Shown one piece after another: positions 8,049 to 16,354 of a stretch of 39,488 nucleotides of DNA (positions within the stretch are counted from its first letter, which is position 1; every line of letters begins with the position of its first letter). A model generated the notes under the pieces. The model was given only the letters and a program-made list of their open reading frames with translations. It was not told the DNA's origin and did not search any database. Position numbers and translations under genes: made by a program. The DNA comes from Clostridia bacterium (lineage in GTDB: Bacteria; Bacillota_A; Clostridia; Oscillospirales; CAG-272): positions 1 through 39,488 of the forward strand of contig JAFTRQ010000032.1 in NCBI GenBank assembly GCA_017462125.1, written 5' to 3'.

Positions 8049-8054
8049 TGTCAA
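8026..8054 (-). promoter_or_regulatory. Promoter of the SLC13-type permease
   Basis: Minus strand TTGACA (8049-8054), a 17-nt spacer and TATACT (8026-8031). It sits in the 93-nt gap after eutH, so the permease need not depend on eutH transcription. Confidence 0.85.
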
Positions 8055-8070
8055 TAGCTTTTTTTAATTT

Positions 8071-9159
8071 TTATCCGACTTTTTCATCGCGCAAGGTCTG
8101 CTTTTTCGAGATCAGCGCGGCAAGCGCCACCGCAAGGACTCCCGAAATCAGCTTTCCTATGATCACGTAGGGCAGATAATCGGCTTTAAAGGAGAGCGTG
8201 AAGGCGAGATGATCGGCCAAGGTAAACGCGGCGGATATGGCAAAGGCGGAGTTCAGGATCACGCCTCGGTCGTCCATCTCCTTCATCATTCCGAAGGTGG
8301 TAACGCTGGTGGCAAGGGTGGATACGAAGCCGAGAAGGCTTTTTTCATTCAAGCCTGTTTTTTTGCCGAGAGCGCCCATAGGCTTTGCAACCAGCTTGGA
8401 TACAAGATAAAGCAAGGGGAATGCGCCCGACATTACCACGGCGATGTTGAATACCACGTCGGCGCCCTCCTCGATGGAAGCCGTATAGGGTACGATGTCA
8501 AGTCCCAAAAGATATTCGAGGATACCGATGATCAGTCCCGCAATGACGATCACGCGGATCGCAATCCCGAAGACGTTGAATATTTTTACCGAGGTGTTGG
8601 GAAGCTTCAAGAGACCTACTGCCAGAATAACAGACAGCAGAAGCAACGGGATCAGATTGAGCAGAAGGGGAAGTATGCCCACTCCCGCCATTAGACCTGC
8701 GACGAAGCATCCCAAGGGGATGGTGCAGATACCGCACAAAAGTCCCAAAAGGATGCTCTTGCGCTGGCTTTTTTCGGTGGCTCCCATAACGAAGGGAAGC
8801 GTGAAGGAGACCGTTGCCCCCATCATAGAGCCGATGATCAGCCCGCTGAAGTAGCCGATCTCGGAGTCGTTTGCTATCACGAGGGAAAGAGGTGCCCCGC
8901 CCATATCGTTGGCAAGCAGAGAGCCGATGAATGCCGAGGGATCGATGAGGATCAACTCCGACAACGCCTTCAGCGGCGCGCCCAACAGCTGAGCGAAAAG
9001 CGGCGCGAGCACGATCATACCCACCATAGAGAGCACAAGCTCGCCAAGCATCATAAAGCCTTTTCTGAATTCCGCTCCCAAGCCGAAGCGGTTGCCGATG
9101 ATCAGATCGACAGCGCCGAGGACGGCGAAGATTGCCATAATTGCGGTTACTGCGTTCAT
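8071..9159 (-). CDS. eutH: EutH-type ethanolamine permease
   Basis: An integral membrane protein of 362 aa from the EutH family, which facilitates ethanolamine entry at low pH or low concentration. About ten hydrophobic helices are visible. Family-typical blocks are LLANDMGGAPLSL (about residue 80-92), GSMMGATVSFTLPFVMG (about 110-126) and NEKSLLGFVSTLATSVTTF. ATG 9159 follows an AGGA site and a perfect promoter; an upstream frame extension to 9225 crosses that promoter and is rejected. No ethanolamine ammonia-lyase, shell or EutJ/EutT genes are nearby, so here it is a stand-alone transporter, perhaps for a related small amine. Confidence 0.9.
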   Translation of the reverse strand: MNAVTAIMAIFAVLGAVDLIIGNRFGLGAEFRKGFMMLGELVLSMVGMIVLAPLFAQLLGAPLKALSELILIDPSAFIGSLLANDMGGAPLSLVIANDSEIGYFSGLIIGSMMGATVSFTLPFVMGATEKSQRKSILLGLLCGICTIPLGCFVAGLMAGVGILPLLLNLIPLLLLSVILAVGLLKLPNTSVKIFNVFGIAIRVIVIAGLIIGILEYLLGLDIVPYTASIEEGADVVFNIAVVMSGAFPLLYLVSKLVAKPMGALGKKTGLNEKSLLGFVSTLATSVTTFGMMKEMDDRGVILNSAFAISAAFTLADHLAFTLSFKADYLPYVIIGKLISGVLAVALAALISKKQTLRDEKVG

Positions 9160-9190
9160 TATTCCTGACCTTTTCAAAATTGATGATACT

Positions 9191-9219
9191 ATTATACCAT
9201 CCGTTGCGGATTTTGTCAA
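9191..9219 (-). promoter_or_regulatory. Perfect consensus promoter of eutH
   Basis: Minus strand TTGACA (9214-9219), 17-nt spacer, TATAAT (9191-9196). The -10 lies 31 nt before the chosen ATG. Confidence 0.88.
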
Positions 9220-9370
9220 GTGCAAAGTAATCGATGGGTCTGAATCATAAAGCTCTCTTATACGGCATAAAAATTAAGACGTGCCTGCGTTTTAATGCCA
9301 ATCAATTCCCGATATGGGGAAGAAAAACAAAAAAAGCTTGGAAATGATCCAAAAAATTACCGCATTTCTA

Positions 9371-9399
9371 TTGCAAAATGAAAAGATTTGTGGTAAAAT
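9371..9399 (+). promoter_or_regulatory. Promoter of the uL15-like membrane protein gene
   Basis: TTGCAA (9371-9376), 17-nt spacer, TAAAAT (9394-9399). The transcript leader would be about 65 nt. AAAGGAG at about 9459-9465 is the ribosome binding site. Confidence 0.7.
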
Positions 9400-9471
9400 A
9401 ATAATAAGAACGCTTACAAAGCCGATTTTTGGGCTATAGTTTTTGATAATCATTGTAAAGGAGATGAATAT

Positions 9472-10329
9472 ATGCCTCAGGCTATCGGTTCCGAATATAG
9501 TACGTTGTCCAATATTCTGTATTGGATTTCGATCGTCCTCACCGTTTTGGTTTTCGTTCAGTTGATCCACTTTATCGTTTTGGTGGTAAAGATGTATAAG
9601 CGCCACAAGAAAAAGAAGGAGCTGTACGAAGAGAGAGAAGAAGCACTCGAGGAGGTCGAGGCGATCAATGAAGAAAATGCGAAAGCACAGGAGCAATCCG
9701 AAAAGGGCGGCGAAAAGCTGATGAGCCTTGCGGGTCTCTTCCTGCTTGCGGCATTTCCTACACAGCTGTTGGTAGTTTGTGTAATTTTGGCGCTTGAATG
9801 CGGTGCGCTTACTTTTTCCAATGCGTATATTACCAAGCAGCTTCAAAAGCCTATCGAGGAAGAGCCTGTTCCCGAGCCCGAGCCTATCCCCGAGCCCGAG
9901 CCCGAGCCCGTTCCTGCTCCTGCTCCCGTGGTCATTCCCGTCGTTGCTCCTGCAGGTCCCTCTGAGGACGAGGAGGTGCTCGTTGCGGGTCTTGTCCGTG
10001 AGACCATCACCATTGAAGAAGCGCATAACGCGATTCCCGATGACGTTGCGGCTCATTTCGTCGAGGTAAAGAAATCCGAGGAAGAAAAGAAGTATGCAAA
10101 GAAGTGCATTATCAATATCGATATTCTGTCGGAGCACTTTGCTACGGGTGAAACCGTGAATTTGGATACGCTTAAGGCGAAGGGCTTGTTGCCCCAGAAG
10201 GCTGATTTTGTCAAGGTGCTTGCCCGCGGTATGCTAGATAAGGCGCTGACGGTAGAGGCGCAGGATTTCTCTGCCGACGCGATCAAGATGATCATTCTTA
10301 CAGGCGGTAAGGTCATTAAAAAGGCTTAA
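9472..10329 (+). CDS. Membrane-anchored protein with uL15-like C-terminal domain
   Basis: A 285-aa protein in four parts. Residues 13-39 form a transmembrane helix. Residues 40-80 are a highly charged probable coiled coil (KRHKKKKELYEEREEALEEV). Residues 84-118 are hydrophobic and form one or two further helices. Residues 127-163 are a Pro-Glu/Pro-Ala linker. The C-terminal part (about 212-284) closely resembles the C-terminal half of ribosomal protein uL15: INIDILSEHFATGETVNLDTL, then AKGLLPQ, VKVLARGMLDKALTVEA, and FSADAIKMIILTGGKV. It is not the ribosomal L15 gene, because it lacks the N-terminal rRNA-binding part and ribosomal neighbours. It might tether something to the membrane; function unknown. 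Own promoter and terminator make it monocistronic. Confidence 0.8.
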   Translation: MPQAIGSEYSTLSNILYWISIVLTVLVFVQLIHFIVLVVKMYKRHKKKKELYEEREEALEEVEAINEENAKAQEQSEKGGEKLMSLAGLFLLAAFPTQLLVVCVILALECGALTFSNAYITKQLQKPIEEEPVPEPEPIPEPEPEPVPAPAPVVIPVVAPAGPSEDEEVLVAGLVRETITIEEAHNAIPDDVAAHFVEVKKSEEEKKYAKKCIINIDILSEHFATGETVNLDTLKAKGLLPQKADFVKVLARGMLDKALTVEAQDFSADAIKMIILTGGKVIKKA

Positions 10330-10342
10330 CCGACAGTACATA

Positions 10343-10381
10343 AAAAAACGACCGTCTCATGATGTGAGGCGGTCGTTTTTT
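10343..10381. terminator. Bidirectional terminator
   Basis: AAAAAACGACCG-T-CTCA pairs with TGAG-G-CGGTCGTTTTTT, with a short loop and a T-run on both strands. It ends the uL15-like gene and also the convergent regulator, whose stop codon (10380-10382) overlaps it. Confidence 0.92.
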
Positions 10382-11501
10382 AAGGAGCCTCCATTCTTTC
10401 TGCGGATAGGAGGCAGGAGGGGTCGGAAATGTACTCCGAAAGAAAGCGGCAGAGCTCGGCTCTGCTTGTGCAACCGCAGATGTCCTTCATTTTGCGAATG
10501 CGGTATTTAACTGCGGTTTCGGTGAGAAAGCAAGCCTCCTCGATCTCGGCTTGCTTTTTGCCGTCAAGCAGCATCCTAAGGATAGACAGATCGGTAGTAT
10601 CGCATTCCGAGAGAAGATTTTCCACCTGCATCATTTCCCGCAGCTCGGGGTCTGTATAAAAGCCGTCCGACTCTCCGCTCCGCTCGGAGATCAGAAAATG
10701 GGAGAGGTCGGGAGAGGAGAGCGTATCGGAGGTCTCGCGATGGATCATCTTCCAATCGGTGCGCATATGGATCCCGCTGATGACCTCGCTTTTCGAAAGA
10801 CAGTCAGCGATCATAAAGGCGAGCTGTCCAAAGCTTTCAAAGTTCATCATCACCGTGGTGATGGTAGGCGAGAAGCAGCCCGAAATCAGGGTGCTGGAAT
10901 AACTGACAATATGCAGGGAGTTGACGTCCTCGTTGGCGCGCTTCAAATGTCTGATCAAAGAAATTGCGGCAAAATCGTTGGTACAGACTACGCTTTGATA
11001 GCGGTGCGCAAGGTGCTTGCGGTAGAAGGCGTCAAAGCAGGTGTCAAGGGAGCCCTCGTTGCTGAAGGTATCCTCCTCTTTGCCGCCGGATGACAGAAAG
11101 GCGTCCTTTCGGCAGATATCCGAGAGGGAATTGGGATTGACGGCAAACAGCGCCGTTCGCCCCCGTCCGCGATCCCGCAGATGGGAGAGGATGGCGTACA
11201 TGGAGCTTTGCGTGTCGGCAGAGACGGTACTGACGCCGTCTCCAAGCGTGCTCTGCGGGATCTGTCCCAGCACGATGGGATGAATTCCCATAGCGCGTGC
11301 GGAGCCAACGGTGCGGCGCATCCACTTTTCGTTGGCGCCGATGATCACAAGCTGCCTGTCCTCGCCCGACGTAACGCTTGCGGGCAGCTCAAAGGAGATA
11401 TTCAGATTAACGCGCTTTTTTCTTGCTTCTGCCTTCAGGCCTGACAGAATGCGTCGGCACCATACGGTGGTACTGAAGGGGGCTTCGATCAGAACGTACA
11501 T
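10380..11501 (-). CDS. Transcription regulator: LacI-type sensor with C-terminal LuxR-like HTH
   Basis: A 373-aa protein. Residues 1-255 look like a periplasmic-binding-protein/LacI sensor fold: start MYVLIEAPFSTTVWCRRILSG, then LVIIGANEKWM, IHPIVLGQIP, VVCTNDFAAISLIRHL and ISGCFSPTITTVMMNF. The usual N-terminal LacI helix-turn-helix is missing. Instead residues about 310-360 (TDLSILRMLLDGKKQAEIEE, then TETAVKYRIRKMKDICGC) form a LuxR/GerE-type HTH. Such proteins bind a sugar and control neighbouring genes. It is transcribed divergently from the DUF5107-TPR gene, its most likely target together with the downstream glycosidase operon. No strong promoter could be recognised upstream. Confidence 0.78.
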   Translation of the reverse strand: MYVLIEAPFSTTVWCRRILSGLKAEARKKRVNLNISFELPASVTSGEDRQLVIIGANEKWMRRTVGSARAMGIHPIVLGQIPQSTLGDGVSTVSADTQSSMYAILSHLRDRGRGRTALFAVNPNSLSDICRKDAFLSSGGKEEDTFSNEGSLDTCFDAFYRKHLAHRYQSVVCTNDFAAISLIRHLKRANEDVNSLHIVSYSSTLISGCFSPTITTVMMNFESFGQLAFMIADCLSKSEVISGIHMRTDWKMIHRETSDTLSSPDLSHFLISERSGESDGFYTDPELREMMQVENLLSECDTTDLSILRMLLDGKKQAEIEEACFLTETAVKYRIRKMKDICGCTSRAELCRFLSEYISDPSCLLSAERMEAP

Positions 11502-11640
11502 AATGGAGGATTCCTTGTCTCGAATAAGGTGTAATTTTTTGGAGCTGATCTGACAGCTTTTTTGACTTTCTTTTTTGCTTGCTGTGCTTTATAATATAAT
11601 TATCATAATATTAGTATATCACGAATTGGGAGAGATTTCA

Positions 11641-14600
11641 ATGAAAAACGTAAATTTAATCAAAACCTGTGAAAAGATCCCGACCTATATTCCCAAGGCG
11701 GCGAATACCTTGCCGATGTTTTTTGAGAAAAAGCCCTATCAGGGCGCTTCGGGAAAGCTGTATCCGATTCCTTATTCCGATGGGATCACGGACGAAAAGA
11801 AGGACGTGGACTACACTGTCTACACCCTTGAAAACGAGTACATCTATACCAAGCTCCTTCCCGAGGTGGGTGGTAAGATACTCCGCGCCTACGATAAGGT
11901 GGCAGACAAGGATTTCATCTATTATAATGAAGTGATCAAGCCCGCGCTTGTGGGCATTGCGGGTGCTTGGATCTCGGGCGGTATTGAATTCAACTGGCCT
12001 CAGCACCACCGTCCCACCACCTTTATGCCCCTTGAAGCGGCAGTAGAGGAGAATGCCGACGGCGGCAAGACCGTCTGGATGGGCGAGATCGATCCTCTTT
12101 ACGGCATGAAGGGCATGATGGGTGTGACCGTGGATAAGGGAAGAAGCTATATTAAGGCGAAGATCCGTCTGTATAACCGCACCGCGGAGGCGAAAACCTT
12201 TATGTGGTGGGCGAATATGGCGTTTCCTGCAAATAAGAACGTCAGAACCGTATTTCCTCCCGACGTGGAGTGGGTAAACGATCACGATAGGAGAGCGGTG
12301 CTGTCCTGGCCTGTAGCAAAGGGTGTTTACCATACCGCGCGCCCCTTCAATTACGGGGAGGGCACGGATCTGTCTCTTTGCGATTCCGTTAAGGTGCCCT
12401 CGTCCTTCCTGATCTCGCAGGGACAGTCGGATATGGATTTCGTATCGGGCTACGATATGGCAGAGGATGCGGGATTTGTTACTGTGGCAAACCATCACAT
12501 CGCCCCCGGTAAAAAGATGTGGCATTGGGGTGTTGGCGATTTCGGTGAAATGTGGTGCTCCAATCTGACCGATAATAATGGCCCTTACATCGAGCTTATG
12601 ACCGGTGTTTACACTGACAACCAGCCAGATTTCACCTGGATCGCGCCTTACGAAACCAAGGAGTTTGAGCAATATTGGTATCCCGTTCGCAATATCGGAG
12701 AGGTCAAGAACGCCACTGTTGACGCGGCGCTCAACCTTGAAAAAAGAGATAACGAGATATACGTGGGTCTGAACGTGACGGGCATTTTCAAGAATGCCGA
12801 GGTCAGAGTTGAGAGCGGCAAGGACGTGATCTATTCCGAGACCGTTACCCTTGATCCCACCGAGGCATATCAGCTGACGCTTCCTCTCAGAGATCTTGAC
12901 TTTAACAGCATCACGGCAAGCCTCATTTCCGAGGACGGCAAGACTCTGGTCTCCTACAAGCCCTATATCAGAGGCAATAAGAAGCCCATCGAGCCCCGTC
13001 AGCCCGTCAAGAGACCTGCGGAGATCGAGAATATGGAGGAGCTTTATATCAACGCGCTCCATCTTGAGCAGTACAAGCAGCACAACTATGAGGCGAAGGA
13101 CTATTATCTGGAAGGCCTCCGCCGCGACCCTATGGACAGCCGTTGCAATACCGCGATGTCCCGTCTTGCTCTCCGAGACGGTGAGTATGAGAGGTGCGTG
13201 GAGTATGCCGATAAGGCTATCGCGCGTCTGACTCTCCGCAATATGCACCCCACCGACACCGAGGCGCTTTATAACAAGGGAATTGCCCTCAAATATCTCG
13301 GCAGACTTGACCAGGCGTATGACACCCTCTGGCGCGCGGCTTGGAATTACAGCCACCGCTCTGCGGCATACTTTGCCCTTGCGGAGATAGATTGCATCAG
13401 AGGTGACTATACCGAAGCCATCCAAAAGCTTGAGGTTTCTCTCGGACTTAATGCGGGACATACCAAGGCGAGAAACCTGCGGGCGGCGATTCTCCGAACA
13501 GTCGGTTGCAAGAGTGCCAAGGCGGTTGCCGAGGAGAACGCGGCGTTCGATATGCTCGATCTCTTTGCGCAATGCGAGCTCGGCTTCCATAAGAATAATT
13601 CCGAGGCGCTCGTAGCCTTTGCGGCGAAGCCCGAGAATATTCTCACCGTCCTTGCAGACTATATGGATGCGGGACTTTACGAGTCGGCGCTTGCTGTTGC
13701 AGATCTCTTTGCAGACGTGGAGAGCCCGATGATCGAATATTATAAAGCATACTGTATGGCTCACTGTGACAAGGATGCAACCGAGCAGGTGGAGCGCGCG
13801 GAGAAGCTTGATACACCTTACTGCTTCCCCTATACCCAATGGGATATGGTCGTGCTGGAATGGGTGGCACAGGCGGGAGATTGCGCAAACGCGGCATATT
13901 ACCTGGGTTGTATTTATTATGACCGAAAGAGATATGAGGATGCGGCAGAGCAGCTTGAGCGTTGTGTTTCTCTTAATAGCGCCCACGGCGCGGCTTGGAG
14001 AAACCTTGCCCTCTACTACTTTGACAAGGCAGGTAAGGCGGAGAAAGCCAAGCTTTGTATGGAGCAGGCATTAAAGTATAAGAGAAGCGATCCCCGAATT
14101 CTCTTTGAGTATCAACAGCTCCTCAAGAATATGAACCGTGCGCCCGAGGAGAGACTTGCGGTGTATGATGAATATGCGGACCTTTTGGCACAGAGAGACG
14201 ATTGCTATCTTGACAAGGTGTTCCTCACCACGCAAACGGGACGCTATCAGGAGGCCATTGCGTTGGCGGCAGTCAAGCGCTTCCATATCTATGAGGGCGG
14301 CGAGGGCAAGCTGACCAAGCTCCACGCATGGATGCACGTGCTTTACGGAGCAGAGCTCCTTGACAGCGGCAAGACAGCAGAAGCGTTGGCAACGCTTGAG
14401 AACGGTGTCAATATGCCAAAGTCCTACGGTGAGGCGAAGACCTTCTTTAATCAAGAGGCGCACATCTACTACAATATCGGTCTGATCGCAGAGAATGCAG
14501 GCGATAAGCAGGCTGCAAGGGTGGCGTTTGAGAAGGCGGCTGAATACAAGGCGGCTTGCTCGCCCATCTCGCTCTGGCGCGCGCTGGCTCTTATGAAGCT

Positions 14601-14898
14601 TGGCAATGAGAGCGAGGCGAGGGCTGTGCTTGACGAGATGATAGCGGTTGCCGATAATAAGCTTGCAAACCGTGATCTTCGCACCTATTACGGTGTGGGC
14701 TCACCCTCTCCTATGCCCTTCGAGTATAACATTATCAAGCAGAACACCTGCGAGGGCTCGATACTCAAAGCGTTCGCGCTTCTCGGCTACGGCAGGCTTG
14801 CGGAAGCTGAGGAGACGGTAGCGGCGGTCAGAGAGCTTGATCCCTATAGCTTTGATCTTTACGTTTTCGATGCTCAAAAGGGAAGAATTAACATATAA
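11641..14898 (+). CDS. DUF5107 domain protein with C-terminal TPR array
   Basis: A 1085-aa cytoplasmic protein. Residues about 1-370 resemble DUF5107, a galactose-mutarotase-like beta-sandwich: YTLENEYIYTKLLPEVGGKI, WISGGIEFNWPQHHRP, MWWANMAFPAN and MWHWGVGDFGEMWCSNLTD. A second beta segment follows to about 460. From about residue 485 to the end are tetratricopeptide repeats, for example AMSRLALRDGEYERCVEYAD, ALYNKGIALKYLGRLDQAYD, AYYLGCIYYDRKRYEDAAEQ and HIYYNIGLIAENAGDKQAAR. A 22-codon upstream extension is rejected because GGGAGAG sits 6 nt before ATG 11641. TATAAT-like -10s occur near 11590. DUF5107 proteins accompany glycoside hydrolases; the substrate and reaction are not known to me. 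Confidence 0.88.
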   Translation: MKNVNLIKTCEKIPTYIPKAANTLPMFFEKKPYQGASGKLYPIPYSDGITDEKKDVDYTVYTLENEYIYTKLLPEVGGKILRAYDKVADKDFIYYNEVIKPALVGIAGAWISGGIEFNWPQHHRPTTFMPLEAAVEENADGGKTVWMGEIDPLYGMKGMMGVTVDKGRSYIKAKIRLYNRTAEAKTFMWWANMAFPANKNVRTVFPPDVEWVNDHDRRAVLSWPVAKGVYHTARPFNYGEGTDLSLCDSVKVPSSFLISQGQSDMDFVSGYDMAEDAGFVTVANHHIAPGKKMWHWGVGDFGEMWCSNLTDNNGPYIELMTGVYTDNQPDFTWIAPYETKEFEQYWYPVRNIGEVKNATVDAALNLEKRDNEIYVGLNVTGIFKNAEVRVESGKDVIYSETVTLDPTEAYQLTLPLRDLDFNSITASLISEDGKTLVSYKPYIRGNKKPIEPRQPVKRPAEIENMEELYINALHLEQYKQHNYEAKDYYLEGLRRDPMDSRCNTAMSRLALRDGEYERCVEYADKAIARLTLRNMHPTDTEALYNKGIALKYLGRLDQAYDTLWRAAWNYSHRSAAYFALAEIDCIRGDYTEAIQKLEVSLGLNAGHTKARNLRAAILRTVGCKSAKAVAEENAAFDMLDLFAQCELGFHKNNSEALVAFAAKPENILTVLADYMDAGLYESALAVADLFADVESPMIEYYKAYCMAHCDKDATEQVERAEKLDTPYCFPYTQWDMVVLEWVAQAGDCANAAYYLGCIYYDRKRYEDAAEQLERCVSLNSAHGAAWRNLALYYFDKAGKAEKAKLCMEQALKYKRSDPRILFEYQQLLKNMNRAPEERLAVYDEYADLLAQRDDCYLDKVFLTTQTGRYQEAIALAAVKRFHIYEGGEGKLTKLHAWMHVLYGAELLDSGKTAEALATLENGVNMPKSYGEAKTFFNQEAHIYYNIGLIAENAGDKQAARVAFEKAAEYKAACSPISLWRALALMKLGNESEARAVLDEMIAVADNKLANRDLRTYYGVGSPSPMPFEYNIIKQNTCEGSILKAFALLGYGRLAEAEETVAAVRELDPYSFDLYVFDAQKGRINI

Positions 14899-15469
14899 TT
14901 CACTAAAAGTCGCAGATAATGGTGTAAAATGTAAATGATAATTTACAATTTAGCGGTGTCCTCACGGCGAAGCCGGTTTGAAAGTTTTGCGTCGCTTTTT
15001 CAAAAGCGACCGCCGATCCAACGCGCGGAGCGTTGGTCGCTCGTCGCAACGAGCGAAATCTCTTTTGCTGCATTTCTTTTTTGCTAAGCTTTTTTCTTTG
15101 TGCCTTTGGTGTCAAAGAAAAAAGCGGGTAAGCGATTTGAAAAGGCTTTATGAATAAGGGGAATCCCACACTTGTGCGATTCCTCACTTCGCCGATGGCG
15201 AAGTACACCCACCGCAAGCGGTCCTCCCCTCTGCCAAGCAAAGCTTGGCATTCACCCTTCTGTGGCGCTTTGAAAGGATAAGGGAGTTTCGCCCTCTGCG
15301 GAGGGCGACCGCCGATCGCGACGTGTTACTTCGGGCACAAGTGCCCTCGTCGTGAGTTTTCTTCGAAAACATCACCAAGCGGCGAGCATTTGAAAAAGCT
15401 CGAGCAAAACTTTCAAACAGACATCGCCAAACAGTTCAACAAATCAAAATTTGAAACCAAGGTAATCAA
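14899..15469. repeat. Hairpin-rich non-coding region with 15-bp terminal inverted repeats
   Basis: The 571-nt gap contains no supportable gene. GTTTGAAAGTTTTGC (14976-14990) recurs as a perfect inverted copy at 15404-15418, bounding 443 bp. Inside each arm is a similar hairpin (14991-15010 and about 15384-15403) followed inward by CCG-rich sequence, so the two ends are opposed copies of one repeat. Between them are many small stems: CCAACGC/GCGTTGG, CGCTCGT/ACGAGCG, a 13-bp stem at 15088-15100 with 15113-15125, CTTCGCC/GGCGAAG, and TGCCAAGC/GCTTGGCA. It could be a small non-autonomous mobile element or a composite of dispersed palindromes. Confidence 0.7.
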
Positions 15470-16354
15470 ATGATCAAAGATTCAATTACAATAAAAAGCG
15501 GCAAGTGGCAGGCACATATCTGCCCTCGACTTGGCGGTAACGTAATTCAGTTGACCTATGCAGGTCAAGACGTTCTCCGTCCTCTTGACGATGAGGAGCA
15601 GTTAAAGGAAAACCCATATTTGCAGGGTGCGCCCATACTTATGCCTGCAAACAGAACGTTCGAGGGTAGATTTTCCTTCGAGGGCAGGGAGTACAGTCTC
15701 CCTCTCAACGAGCCTCAGAACAATTGCAATCTTCACGGCTCGGTGCTGTATGAAGCGTTTGACGTTGTAAGCACGGACGAAAAAAATGCCGTCTTAAGAC
15801 TTGTTGACAAGACCTGCAAAAGCTATCCCTTCCCGTTTTCGCTGACGGTGACCTATTCCTTGTCGATGGGCGGTCTTTCAGCCGATTACGAGATTGAAAA
15901 CATCGGAGACGGCAATATGCCCCTGACCTTCTGTCTCCACACCACCTTCATGGAACCCGAGAAATTCACGGTTCCCATCGATATGTGTCAGGAAAAGGAC
16001 TCTCACCACATCCCCACGGGCAGATATATTGAGCTTAACACGGCGGAGAGAGAGATAGCCGAATGCTCGCCCTCTCGCGGCAAAGTGATTTCGGGATACT
16101 ATCGCTCCTGCGGAAATACTGCCCACGTCGGCGACTATATCTACTCGGTTTCCGATAATTTCGACCATTGGATATTCTACAACGGAGCAGGCAAGGGCGG
16201 ATTTTTATGTGTTGAGCCTCAGGCGGGGGCTGTCAACGGCTTGAATACGGACGACGGACATATCGTACTGTCGCCCGGTGAAAAAATAAGATTTGAAACT
16301 CAAATTTCTGAAAATGAAACTTCTGGAGGTGCATTATGCTGGAAGAAAAGGTAA
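15470..16354 (+). CDS. Aldose 1-epimerase (mutarotase) family protein
   Basis: A 294-aa GalM-like beta-sandwich protein. The catalytic set is present: NR at 61-62, His89 in NLHG, His157 in FCLHTTF, and the catalytic base Glu249 in VEPQAG. Such enzymes interconvert alpha and beta anomers of free aldoses in the cytoplasm. AAGG lies about 8 nt before the ATG. The gene overlaps the next glycosidase gene by 19 nt, so the two are translationally coupled. Its job is probably to supply the anomer needed by a downstream kinase or dehydrogenase after glycoside cleavage. The exact sugar is unknown. No promoter is evident in the repeat-rich upstream DNA. Confidence 0.9.
   Translation: MIKDSITIKSGKWQAHICPRLGGNVIQLTYAGQDVLRPLDDEEQLKENPYLQGAPILMPANRTFEGRFSFEGREYSLPLNEPQNNCNLHGSVLYEAFDVVSTDEKNAVLRLVDKTCKSYPFPFSLTVTYSLSMGGLSADYEIENIGDGNMPLTFCLHTTFMEPEKFTVPIDMCQEKDSHHIPTGRYIELNTAEREIAECSPSRGKVISGYYRSCGNTAHVGDYIYSVSDNFDHWIFYNGAGKGGFLCVEPQAGAVNGLNTDDGHIVLSPGEKIRFETQISENETSGGALCWKKR

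Larger units (their letters stand above)
9160..9471. other. Intergenic region between eutH and the uL15-like membrane protein
   Basis: This 312-nt gap holds two divergent promoters (eutH at 9191-9219, the membrane protein at 9371-9399). Between them is AT-rich sequence with a weak GGCAT...ATGCC stem at about 9263-9298. I see no gene or structured RNA in it. Confidence 0.6.

Noticed and set aside
9472..10329. Genuine ribosomal protein L15 gene (rplO)
   Set aside because: It lacks the N-terminal rRNA-binding region, has membrane helices, and is not in a ribosomal operon.
11656..13986. A 776-codon open frame antisense to the DUF5107-TPR gene
   Set aside because: It mirrors a well-supported gene, has no RBS or recognisable domain, and arises from the codon bias of the real gene.
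14903..15378. Short minus-strand frames in the hairpin-rich region
   Set aside because: They read through palindromes, have no RBS and show low-complexity basic composition.
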